From an uncultured Phycisphaerales bacterium (GTDB lineage: Bacteria; Planctomycetota; Phycisphaerae; Phycisphaerales; UBA1924): DNA of 64,000 nucleotides. Below the pieces are notes generated by a model, which did not search any database, was not told the DNA's origin, and saw only the letters and a list, made by a program, of their open reading frames with translations. Position numbers and translations under genes: made by a program. The stretch spans positions 214,283-278,282 of the forward strand of contig CALKJW010000005.1 in the NCBI GenBank assembly GCA_937995595.1, given 5' to 3'. This document shows, in pieces, positions 57,826 to 64,000 of this stretch; the stretch's first letter is position 1; the number at the start of each line of letters is the position of its first letter.

Positions 57826-57841
57826 TCCTGTCACCCCGATT
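57826..57841 (+). repeat. near-copy of the tRNA-Pro 3' end (att-like)
   Basis: TCCTGTCACCCCGATT differs by one base from TCCTCTCACCCCGATT at 56645-56660, which covers the tRNA-Pro T-stem/acceptor end plus two following bases. It is in the same orientation, 1.18 kb away, and is also followed closely by a terminator hairpin. The two copies bound the lower-GC ArsR/SRPBCC cassette. Confidence 0.5.
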
Positions 57842-57847
57842 GTGGAC

Positions 57848-57876
57848 AAAGACCCTGCCCCCGCGGCGGGGTCTTT
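57848..57876 (+). terminator. strong hairpin, probable terminator
   Basis: AAAGACCC (57848-57855) pairs with GGGTCTTT (57869-57876), loop CCCCCGCGGCG-like. It works on both strands, with A-tract and T-tract at the ends. It lies between the ArsR cassette and the next gene. Confidence 0.6.
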
Positions 57877-58000
57877 GCCCATGGCGGAGTCATGGTTGAA
57901 CCCCCCGACCGCCGACGCGCCCGAAGGGCGAGGATGCATCGGAGGTTCACGCCGAGCGCCGCGAGGCGCCGCGGAGCGAAGCGACGCGAAAATGCTCTCA

Positions 58001-58144
58001 CTACGAATCGATGAAGAGGGCGGCCGTGATGCGCGGCCCATGTTCATTGGACTTGTAGCGAGTTGAGAACGCACGGCACGCGGATCGATCGGCGCCGATC
58101 AGGCGCAGTTCGTCGAGTGCGTCCTTGCACCAGCCGTCGCCGCG
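58001..58144 (-). pseudogene. possible C-terminal gene remnant, unrecognised
   Basis: Within the 543-bp gap between ArsR and the PEP-CTERM-like gene, the minus strand has an open segment ending at a stop at 58001-58003. Its last 47 codons read protein-like, for example CKDALDELRLIGADRS then TRYKSNEHGPRITAALF. Upstream the same frame is just the antisense of the next gene. It may be the tail of a lost gene near the att-like repeat, or chance. No start, no family recognised. Confidence 0.25.
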
Positions 58145-58186
58145 TGGTACGCTGAGTTCGCGGGAAACCGCGGAGGAGAGACCACG

Positions 58187-59104
58187 ATGCGCGCGATGTG
58201 TCATGCGGCGGCGGCGGTGTTGTTGTGCGCCGCCGCGGCGGAGACGTACGGCGACGGCTTTGTCGCGGGGCGGATCTACTCGTCCTACGACGGCGGTTTC
58301 GTCGAATGGGACACGTCGTTGCAGGTGACCCGGTCGGTGCCGATCTCGGGCCTCGGCGGCGCGACGGGCATCGTGTTCAACGGCGCGGGCAACATGGTGA
58401 TGATCGGCTACCGGCAGAACGCGCCGCGCCTGCTGGAGGTCGACGGTTTCGGCCAGATCGTCCGCTCGACCACGTTGAACACCGGCGGCTCGCTCCTCCG
58501 CGGCTCGTACGTCGACTACAACGCCGCGACGAACAGGTACGTCGTCGCCGAGGAGCGCCGCGTGCGCCTGCTCGACGCGGACTTCAACACGGTGGCGGTG
58601 AGCGCGGACGTGTTCACGCGCGCTTCGGGCGTGGCCTTCGGCGCGGGCGGTGTCGTGTACGCGGTCGATCAGACCAACGGCACGCTGCGCGTCTTCACCG
58701 CGGGCCTGCAGCCCATCAGCAACCTTTCGATCGGTGGCTGGGTCCGCACCGGCATGGAACTGGCCAACAACGGCGACCTGCTGCTGACGGCGTTCGGCGA
58801 TGGGACGATCCAGCGCTGGAGCCCGCCCGCGGGGCCGGTGTCGACGATCGTCTCGGGCCTTGGATACGGCAACCTGTCCGACGTCGACCAACTCCCCGAT
58901 GGCCGCATCGTCAGCATTTCGGCGAGCAACACGCTGAACCTGTACACACAAACCGGCCAACTGCTCGCGACCGGGTCGTTCGGTGCATTCGGCGACGGCG
59001 TGGCGTACTTCGTGCCCGCGCCATCGACCGGCCTCGCGGCGGCGGTGGGGTTCGCGCTCGTACACCGCCGCGGGCGGCGGCGCCTTCACTCGAACGCCGA
59101 CTGA
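58187..59104 (+). CDS. secreted beta-propeller-like protein with PEP-CTERM-like tail
   Basis: 305 aa from ATG 58187, preceded by GGAGGAG. Signal-like N-terminus (AMCHAAAAVLLCAAAAE). The body consists of repeating beta segments (GLGGATGIVFNGAGNMVMIG, GVAFGAGGVVYAVDQ, MELANNGDLLLTAFGDG, DVDQLPDGRIVSIS), reminiscent of NHL/SMP-30-type propellers. The C-terminus has PAPSTGLAAAVGFALVHRRGRR, a PEP-CTERM-type sorting tail (Pro-rich, TM, Arg cluster). Likely exported and processed at the surface. Confidence 0.75.
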   Translation: MRAMCHAAAAVLLCAAAAETYGDGFVAGRIYSSYDGGFVEWDTSLQVTRSVPISGLGGATGIVFNGAGNMVMIGYRQNAPRLLEVDGFGQIVRSTTLNTGGSLLRGSYVDYNAATNRYVVAEERRVRLLDADFNTVAVSADVFTRASGVAFGAGGVVYAVDQTNGTLRVFTAGLQPISNLSIGGWVRTGMELANNGDLLLTAFGDGTIQRWSPPAGPVSTIVSGLGYGNLSDVDQLPDGRIVSISASNTLNLYTQTGQLLATGSFGAFGDGVAYFVPAPSTGLAAAVGFALVHRRGRRRLHSNAD

Positions 59105-59115
59105 CAGCCCCGCTT

Positions 59116-60495
59116 TCACAGGTGCAGCAGCACCTTCGCCGTGGTGAAGTAGATCAACAGGCCCGTGATGTCGACGATCGTCGTCAGCGCGGGCGTCGAG
59201 ACGACCGCCGGGTCGAGCCGCAGCGAGCGCGCCATCACCGGCAGGCCCGCGCCGACCATCGTCGAGGTCACCGTCTGCACCGCCAGCGCGATCGAGATCA
59301 CCCACGCGATCTGCCCGAGCGTGAAGCCGCTCGGCAGTTCCGTCCCGCCCGAGAGCAGCATCACCTTGACAAACGCCAGCGCGCCCAGCAGCAGGCACAG
59401 CATCAACCCCACCGCGCCCTCCTTCAGGATCACCCGCCACCAGTCCCGCGGCGTGATCTCGCCCACCGCCAGCGCGCGCACGACCACCGTCGCCGCCTGG
59501 CTGCCAACGTTGCCGCCCGTGTCGGCCACCATCGGCATGTAGAAGGCCAGGATCACCAGCGTTGTCAGCGCGTCCTCGAACCCGTGGATGACCATGCCCG
59601 AGATCAGTCCCGCCGCGGCGAGCCCGACGACCCAGTACACGCGCCGGTGGAAGTGCCGGCGGGCGGGCGTGGAGAGGTAGGTCTCGTCCTCGCGCGGCGG
59701 CGCGACCGCGCCTATGCGCGCGAAGTCCTCGGTCACTTCGCGCCGGACCGCGTCGGCCAGGTCGTCGTGCGTCACGATGCCCACGATCCTCCCGTCGGCG
59801 TCGACCACGGGCAGCGCAAGCAGGTCGTACTCCTCGACGATCTTCGCGGCGGTTTCGGCCGAGTCCGACGCGCCCACGCGGAGCACGTCCTCGTGCATGA
59901 TGTCGCGCACCAGCCGAGACGGCGCGGCGAGGATGAGGTCCTTGAGCGACACGAACCCGACCAGTCGGCCGCTGTCGTCGGTGACGTAGGCGTAGTAGAT
60001 CGTCTCCTTGCGCGGGGCCTGCAGGCGCAGTTCGGCGACGGCCCCCGCGGCGGTCATCGTCGGTCGCAGCGCGGCAAAGTCGGTGTTCATGATCGCGCCG
60101 ACCGTCCCCGGCTCCTGCGCCAGGAGGCGCCGCACGTCCTCGCGCGCGGCCTTGTTCAGCAGCGGCAACAGTTCCTCGCGTGCCTGCTCGCTCAGACGGC
60201 CGACCAGGTCGGCCCGGTCGTCGGGCGGCATGCGTTCCAGCACCGCCGCGATCTCGGGGCGCGACGTCCCGCTCACCAGTTCGTCCTGCACCTCGGGCTC
60301 AAACTCGGCGACGACCGCCGCGCGCAGGTCGATCGGCAGCGCGGCGAGCACGCGCCATCGCTCCGCCGGCTCAAGGTCGCTGACGCAATCGGCGACGGTT
60401 CGCGGGTGCAGGTCGTGCGCCGCCGCCGCGAGCGCGGACAGGTCGTCGCGCTCCAGCATCTCGCGGATCTCGGGCGTGAACAGCGGGTTCCGCAT
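59116..60495 (-). CDS. mgtE: magnesium transporter MgtE
   Basis: 459 aa from ATG 60495, with AGGAGG 5 nt upstream. The N-domain (PPDDRADLVGRLSEQA) is followed by two CBS domains (VAELRLQAPRKETIYYAYVTDD; VVDADGRIVGIVTHDDLAD, split) that sense Mg, then five TM helices (about 305-459) with MVADTGGNVGSQAATVVVRALA and the pore/selectivity region ending in LTTIVDITGLLIYF. Length and order match MgtE. Divergent from the VOC lipoprotein gene. Confidence 0.93.
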   Translation of the reverse strand: MRNPLFTPEIREMLERDDLSALAAAAHDLHPRTVADCVSDLEPAERWRVLAALPIDLRAAVVAEFEPEVQDELVSGTSRPEIAAVLERMPPDDRADLVGRLSEQAREELLPLLNKAAREDVRRLLAQEPGTVGAIMNTDFAALRPTMTAAGAVAELRLQAPRKETIYYAYVTDDSGRLVGFVSLKDLILAAPSRLVRDIMHEDVLRVGASDSAETAAKIVEEYDLLALPVVDADGRIVGIVTHDDLADAVRREVTEDFARIGAVAPPREDETYLSTPARRHFHRRVYWVVGLAAAGLISGMVIHGFEDALTTLVILAFYMPMVADTGGNVGSQAATVVVRALAVGEITPRDWWRVILKEGAVGLMLCLLLGALAFVKVMLLSGGTELPSGFTLGQIAWVISIALAVQTVTSTMVGAGLPVMARSLRLDPAVVSTPALTTIVDITGLLIYFTTAKVLLHL

Positions 60496-60675
60496 GCGGA
60501 CCTCCTTCCGGCGCACGGGCCGGTCGGGGCGCATGCCTCGGCCTCACCCGGCGCGGCGAACGGTGTTGCAACAACAGCCTTCGATCATGGTGGGGCTCGT
60601 GGTCGGGGCGATCGGTCTGCCGATTGTTCGGTGACTTCTTCGCACCGTCAACAACCTGTTGGTACATTTGCACCG

Positions 60676-61215
60676 ATGAGCAACACAAGCGCCGTCGATC
60701 GGCTCGGGCTTCTGGCCGTCTGTCCGGGCCTTCTGGTGGTCCTGCTGGCGCTCGCGGCATCGGGCTGCGCGGCCGCGAACCAACGCGAGCGGGAGAGCCG
60801 GGCCGCCGAAGGGGCGGAGCCCGCTGTGCAACTCGGCAACTTCGCGATCAGCCTCGCGGTGAAGGACCTCGCCGTGTCGCGAGCGTTCTACGAGCGACTC
60901 GGGTTCAGAACCTTCGGCGGCGACCCGGCCGCGAACTGGCTGATCATGCAGAACGACACGTGCACGATCGGATTGTTCCAGGGGATGTTCGAGAAGAACA
61001 CGCTGACGTTCAACCCGGGCTCGGACCGCAACGCCAAGCCGCTGGCGCAGTTCCAGGACGTGCGCGACATCCAGCGCGCGCTGGTCGCGCGGGGTGTGGT
61101 CCCCGTGGCCGGGGCCGACGAGGCCACCGACGGCCCCGCGTTCTTCATGCTGCTCGATCCGGACGGCAACCCGATCCTGGTCGATCAGCACGTGCCGCGG
61201 CCCAACGGGCGGTAG
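60676..61215 (+). CDS. VOC-family lipoprotein
   Basis: 179 aa with a lipobox LAASGCAAA (Cys near 31) after a TM-like stretch, then a VOC/glyoxalase fold: FAISLAVKDLAVSRAFYERLGF (split about 55-76), WLIMQNDTCTIGLFQG, and FFMLLDPDGNPILVDQ (about 156-171). VOC proteins are usually cytosolic metalloenzymes or resistance proteins; an exported lipoprotein form is unusual. Metal ligands and substrate are unclear. Confidence 0.8.
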   Translation: MSNTSAVDRLGLLAVCPGLLVVLLALAASGCAAANQRERESRAAEGAEPAVQLGNFAISLAVKDLAVSRAFYERLGFRTFGGDPAANWLIMQNDTCTIGLFQGMFEKNTLTFNPGSDRNAKPLAQFQDVRDIQRALVARGVVPVAGADEATDGPAFFMLLDPDGNPILVDQHVPRPNGR

Positions 61216-61251
61216 TCCCGGGCGCGGCGGCCGCGTGCGGGCGCGCCCCGA

Positions 61252-61635
61252 TCAGACGCGCCGAAGCGGGAGAAGGGCGCGGGCGCGCGGCTCGCGGCAG
61301 AGGATCGCCAGCCACACGACCACGCCGACAATGACCGGCGCGATGAACGGGTCGCCCACGCGCACGTGCGTCGCGACCGCGCCGCCGAGATAGCCCGTGA
61401 GCAGGACCGCGCCCAGCACGGCCGTCCGCGGGACGAGAAACAGCACGACGCAGGCCAGTTCGACGAAGCCGATGGGCGCGGCGAGCCGCGCCGGGTAGCC
61501 GAACACGCCCTCGAACTGCTCGATCATCTCCGGCGGGCGGAGGAACTTCATCGTCGCGCTGAAGGTCAGCAGGAGCCCGAGCAGGGCGGTGAGTACCCAG
61601 CCGACAATGGTCAGCCCCTTGGGGTTGGCGTTCAT
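61252..61635 (-). CDS. DoxX-like membrane protein
   Basis: 127 aa, four TM helices. Pattern LLTFSATMKFLRPPEMIEQFE then GYPARLAAPIGFVELACVVLFLVP is typical of the DoxX/DoxX_2 family (helix 1 with a Lys-Phe, helix 2 with conserved Glu). Function in the family is poorly defined (redox or lipid-linked). It lies between VOC and DUF1428 genes, a common grouping of small stress-type proteins. Confidence 0.82.
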   Translation of the reverse strand: MNANPKGLTIVGWVLTALLGLLLTFSATMKFLRPPEMIEQFEGVFGYPARLAAPIGFVELACVVLFLVPRTAVLGAVLLTGYLGGAVATHVRVGDPFIAPVIVGVVVWLAILCREPRARALLPLRRV

Positions 61636-61715
61636 GGATGCTCCGATTCTTGAGTGGACCGCGCACCACCGGGCGCGCGTGTCCTACCTGCGCTGCGCGG
61701 CGCCGCCTTCGGCGT

Positions 61716-62075
61716 TCAGGCCTCGACCAGCACCTTGAACCCGCCCCACGACATCTTCTTGACGTCGAACGGCATGTTCTTGGGGTCGCACGACGCGGCC
61801 AGCCGCGGGTCCTTCATCACCCTGGCGTTGATGCGGTTGCGGTCGGCCTTGGACTTGTACACAATCCACGAGAACACCACCGTCTCGCCGGCCTTGGCCT
61901 TGGCGAGTTTGGGGAACTTCAGGCCGAACGGCACGTTCATGTCGTCGCCGACGCACTCGCGGTACTCCAGCGCGCCGTGTTCCTTCCAGACCTTCGCGCC
62001 CACCGCGGCGAGTTTCCTGTAGGCCTTGATGTTCTTGGTGGGGACAACGAGGACGAAGCCGTCGACATAGGGCAT
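61716..62075 (-). CDS. DUF1428 family protein
   Basis: 119 aa. MPYVDGFVLVVPTKNIKAY at the start, GALEYRECVGDDMNV (about 34-48), ETVVFSWIVYKSKADRNRIN and FDVKKMSWGGFKVLVEA at the end match the DUF1428 alpha/beta-barrel family (dimeric, ferredoxin-like, no known activity). Same strand as DoxX, 80 nt upstream of it; may be co-transcribed. Confidence 0.9.
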   Translation of the reverse strand: MPYVDGFVLVVPTKNIKAYRKLAAVGAKVWKEHGALEYRECVGDDMNVPFGLKFPKLAKAKAGETVVFSWIVYKSKADRNRINARVMKDPRLAASCDPKNMPFDVKKMSWGGFKVLVEA

Positions 62076-62179
62076 GTGTCACCTTTCAGGAAGGCGGTGT
62101 CTGGTGGTGCGTCGAGGATAGCCGGCCGGGGCGCTCGGGCCACGGGCCAGCATCGAATGGGCGCGTAGGGCGGGACGGT

Positions 62180-62190
62180 GGGGGGGGGGG
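62180..62190 (+). repeat. 11-G homopolymer
   Basis: A run of eleven G in a gene-free stretch of the DUF1428 upstream region, about 105 nt before its start. Prone to slippage or sequencing error. Confidence 0.8.
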
Positions 62191-62302
62191 AGGCAAACAC
62201 ACGTCACTCGGTCACAACGTGCCGCAGCGCCCGTTGGCATGAGTTCGTCGGCGTGTTCAGCGCATGCTTGAGGGGCCGGCAACTCCGGATCAGGAACGCG
62301 AA

Positions 62303-62335
62303 CCGGTGGGGCAGGCGAGACGCCTGCCCCACCGG
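62303..62335. repeat. REP-like perfect 15-bp hairpin
   Basis: CCGGTGGGGCAGGCG (62303-62317) and CGCCTGCCCCACCGG (62321-62335) are perfect reverse complements around AGA. From memory, GTGGGGCAGGC-type hairpins are dispersed in planctomycete intergenic DNA; I cannot verify this here. It sits 68 bp before the kinase-like gene. Confidence 0.6.
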
Positions 62336-62342
62336 ATAGGGC

Positions 62343-62371
62343 GAGGCCGCGTTTCTGCGGGCACTCGCACC
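62343..62371 (+). repeat. 29-bp direct repeat, upstream copy
   Basis: Identical to 62409-62437, period 66 bp (22 codons). In the kinase-like frame both encode EAAFLRALAP, but a TAG at 62337-62339 closes the frame just before this copy. Confidence 0.8.
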
Positions 62372-62402
62372 GCAAGACCCCGAACCCCAGTACAACGGGC
62401 CG

Positions 62403-63548
62403 GTGTCAGAGGCCGCGTTTCTGCGGGCACTCGCACCCGTGCCCATCGAGCGGTTCGTCGATGATCGGGGGCGGCACCTCACCCTCGACGAACTCCGCCG
62501 GCGGGAGGGGCTTGATCCCCCGGCACCCCGGAAGCCCCGTCCGGCACCGGCACCGAAGCCCCCGTCACCGGAGACGCAGGCAGCGGCGGCACGGGCACGG
62601 GCGGACGCTGAAGAGGCGGCACGCAAGGCGGCGGAAGCCGAGGCCGCTGCTGCTCGGCGAGCAGCGGAGGAAGCGGCACGGGCGGCGGAGGCCGAGGCCC
62701 GGCGTGCGGCGGCACCCGCCCCCGATCCGGTCCCTCCGTCCCCACCCGGACCCACCCCGGCCCCCGTCGGCGGTGGACCGTCCTTCGGGAAGGCCGAACC
62801 CCGGAGCGAGAAGGAACTCAGCACCGAAACCGGCATCAACGCCACGTCGGTTATCGAGTTCGAGGACGGGACCAGGGGCGTCTACAAGCCCGAGGCGGGT
62901 GTGGACGCTGACTTCGCACGGGCGGGCTACAAGAACGTGTACAACCGCGAAATCTCCGCCTACATCATCGACCGGCTCGCGGGGTTCGACCTTGTGCCGG
63001 AAACGGTGGAGTTCAACGGCTCACGCGGCGTCGGGTCGCTTCAGCGGTTCGTGGAGAACGCGAAGTTGCCGTACGAGTCGCCGGTGAAGTTGCAATACGA
63101 CGACCGGTTCTTCGCCTTCGACATCCTGATCGCGAACGTGGACCGGCACAACGGCAACGCGATGATCAAAGTGGAGAACGGCGTCGGCAAGTGGGTTGCT
63201 ATCGACAACGGATTCTCGCTTCTCGACAACGAGAAACTTTCGCGGTCCTTCTCCGGCTTCCGGCAGCCCGGCCCCGACTATGTTCGCGGGTTCAGTGAAG
63301 AGACGATCACGATGATCGAACTCTTCATGGATAAGGAATCCGAAGTGCGGGCAGCCCTGAGTGGCAGGTTGACTGATAAGGAAATCGACTCTATCTTTGA
63401 CCGGGCCAGATTCATTCTCGCTCAGGATGCCGGTGCTACCATCACCGAAATCAGCGATAACTTCAAGAACTGGATTCGCGGGCGGTCTGACGAGCGGGGC
63501 GTGCCGTTGGGCATCAACGATCCCCGGCGGCAGAAGCCGGGTCGATAG
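62403..63548 (+). CDS. PI3/PI4-kinase/HipA-like protein with coiled-coil linker
   Basis: 381 aa from GTG 62403. A short N-terminus (SEAAFLRALAP...VPIERFVDDRGRHL) leads to an Ala/Glu/Arg helical and Pro-rich linker (about 45-130). The C-terminal domain has ATP-kinase-like landmarks: VIEFEDGTRGVYKP with a Lys (about 161), NREISAYIIDRLAGFDLVP, FAFDILIANVDRHNGNAMI (catalytic loop Asp-Arg-His and Asn, about 238-256) and WVAIDNGFSLLD (metal Asp). This resembles the lipid-kinase/HipA-like fold. Potentially active kinase on an unknown substrate; phage head-type proteins carry related domains. Flanked by repeats and a transposase end. Confidence 0.7.
   Translation: MSEAAFLRALAPVPIERFVDDRGRHLTLDELRRREGLDPPAPRKPRPAPAPKPPSPETQAAAARARADAEEAARKAAEAEAAAARRAAEEAARAAEAEARRAAAPAPDPVPPSPPGPTPAPVGGGPSFGKAEPRSEKELSTETGINATSVIEFEDGTRGVYKPEAGVDADFARAGYKNVYNREISAYIIDRLAGFDLVPETVEFNGSRGVGSLQRFVENAKLPYESPVKLQYDDRFFAFDILIANVDRHNGNAMIKVENGVGKWVAIDNGFSLLDNEKLSRSFSGFRQPGPDYVRGFSEETITMIELFMDKESEVRAALSGRLTDKEIDSIFDRARFILAQDAGATITEISDNFKNWIRGRSDERGVPLGINDPRRQKPGR
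62409..62437 (+). repeat. 29-bp direct repeat, downstream copy
   Basis: Second copy of the repeat at 62343-62371, here at codons 3-12 of the kinase-like gene. The duplicated unit suggests recent unequal recombination or loss of a longer 5' part. Confidence 0.8.
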
Positions 63549-63556
63549 GAACACTC

Positions 63557-63808
63557 ATGGTCACGATCTTCAGGAAGACGGAAGACGACGGCACCCAAGA
63601 GACGGTCTTCGTCGTCACCCTCGCTGAAGGGGGTGTGCTCCGTGTGTCCGGCAACAAGGTCGCGGCGGAGATGCTCGGCATCCCCACCCAACCGCTCCGG
63701 TTGCTCGACGGGTCGTTCGTTGACCCCAAAGATGATCCGTACCTGTACTTGAAGAAACTGGCCGTGATGTACAGCGGCAGTCGGCTGCGTGCAGAGTTTG
63801 TGGCGTAA
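63557..63808 (+). CDS. small protein linked to the kinase-like gene
   Basis: 83 aa from ATG 63557, 8 nt after the kinase-like stop, so almost surely co-transcribed. Alternating beta segments (VTIFRKTEDDGTQETVFVV, GGVLRVSGNKVAAEML) and PLRLLDGSFVDPKDDPYLYL; no TM, no Cys. I do not recognise the family. Its tight pairing suggests a partner, inhibitor or substrate of the kinase-like protein; this is inference. Base composition is slightly lower in GC than the core genome. Confidence 0.65.
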   Translation: MVTIFRKTEDDGTQETVFVVTLAEGGVLRVSGNKVAAEMLGIPTQPLRLLDGSFVDPKDDPYLYLKKLAVMYSGSRLRAEFVA

Positions 63809-63897
63809 GGTTCAGATAGCCGATACAATCGGCGGGGCATGGAACGGCGTGATGCCGAGCTGCTCTGTCCAGAACAGGGTATCGTGGATTGGGGTCC

Positions 63898-64000
63898 CTA
63901 CACCTTGATGGCGTAGGCGGCGACCTTGAACGCGGCCTGTGCGAAGAGGGTGTTCTGCTTCCGGCTCCGCAGCGTGCTGCCCATGGTGCGTTTGATTGCG
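63898..64000 (-). CDS. transposase C-terminal end (cut by window edge)
   Basis: Partial. The last 34 residues read AIKRTMGSTLRSRKQNTLF then AQAAFKVAAYAIKV and stop at 63898-63900. This pattern (I/V-K-R-x-M/F-G-x-x-L-R-S/A-R, then a hydrophobic helix) is the typical C-terminus of IS4/IS5-type DDE transposases. Its terminal inverted repeat should lie between here and 63808 but cannot be identified without the other end. Confidence 0.6.
   Translation of the reverse strand, partial: AIKRTMGSTLRSRKQNTLFAQAAFKVAAYAIKV

Noticed and set aside
62079..62375. 98-codon minus-strand frame near the REP-like hairpin
   Set aside because: It runs through the hairpin and G-tract and has no protein-like features.

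Overview
The window is about 68-70% GC, densely packed and bacterial. It most resembles a planctomycete of the Phycisphaerae type. The pointers are a secreted vanadium-haloperoxidase-like protein ending in a dockerin-like pair of Asp/Asn-rich repeats, a secreted protein with a PEP-CTERM-like tail (PAPST, hydrophobic stretch, Arg cluster), a type IV pilin-like (DUF1559/GspG-like) protein, a double-VWA/GATase-like membrane protein, CxxCH secreted proteins, and Gram-negative envelope genes (LpxI, LptD, WecA-type transferase, O-antigen ligase). This taxonomic call is inference from gene content, not from a marker gene.

Left part (0-13.4 kb): an RND efflux adaptor and pump, a small DUF1294 membrane protein, an lpxI / S4-less TlyA-type methyltransferase pair with overlapping start and stop, and a reverse-strand block (SAM methyltransferase, VWA-GATase-VWA membrane protein, long Pro/Gln/Glu-rich membrane protein). 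Centre-left (13.4-30.4 kb) runs almost entirely on the plus strand: trpD, a sulfotransferase-like protein with a class IV aminotransferase, lptD, argJ, HMG-CoA lyase, an enoyl-CoA hydratase, a YwaF-like membrane protein, a WecA-type transferase and an O-antigen ligase with C-terminal TPR-like helices. After a 355-bp promoter and leader region come fusA and an adenylate-kinase-like gene. Many of these genes overlap by ATGA or GTGA, which indicates translational coupling.

Middle (30.4-50 kb): DinB, GNAT, obgE, methyltransferase plus GT4, an RluA-type pseudouridine synthase, a PD40 propeller protein, an argH with a novel C-terminal duplicated extension, hisN-like phosphatase, a tricorn-like S41 protease, rny (RNase Y) behind a long leader, an 82-aa unknown, and a full-length metH behind a striking 32-bp palindrome.

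Right part (50-64 kb) is more accessory: the haloperoxidase-like/dockerin protein, two convergent paralogous CxxCH proteins, a lipoprotein-like unknown, an RRM protein, a pilin-like protein, and tRNA-Pro(CGG). The tRNA is followed by a lower-GC ArsR/SRPBCC cassette that ends at a near copy of the tRNA 3' end. Then come a PEP-CTERM-like protein, mgtE, a VOC lipoprotein, DoxX and DUF1428. Last is a mobile-looking edge: a 33-bp REP-like hairpin, a 29-bp direct repeat, a PI3/4-kinase/HipA-like protein with a small partner gene, and the end of a transposase. The best candidates for undescribed biology are this kinase-like pair, the ArgH extension, the metH operator and the tRNA-associated cassette.
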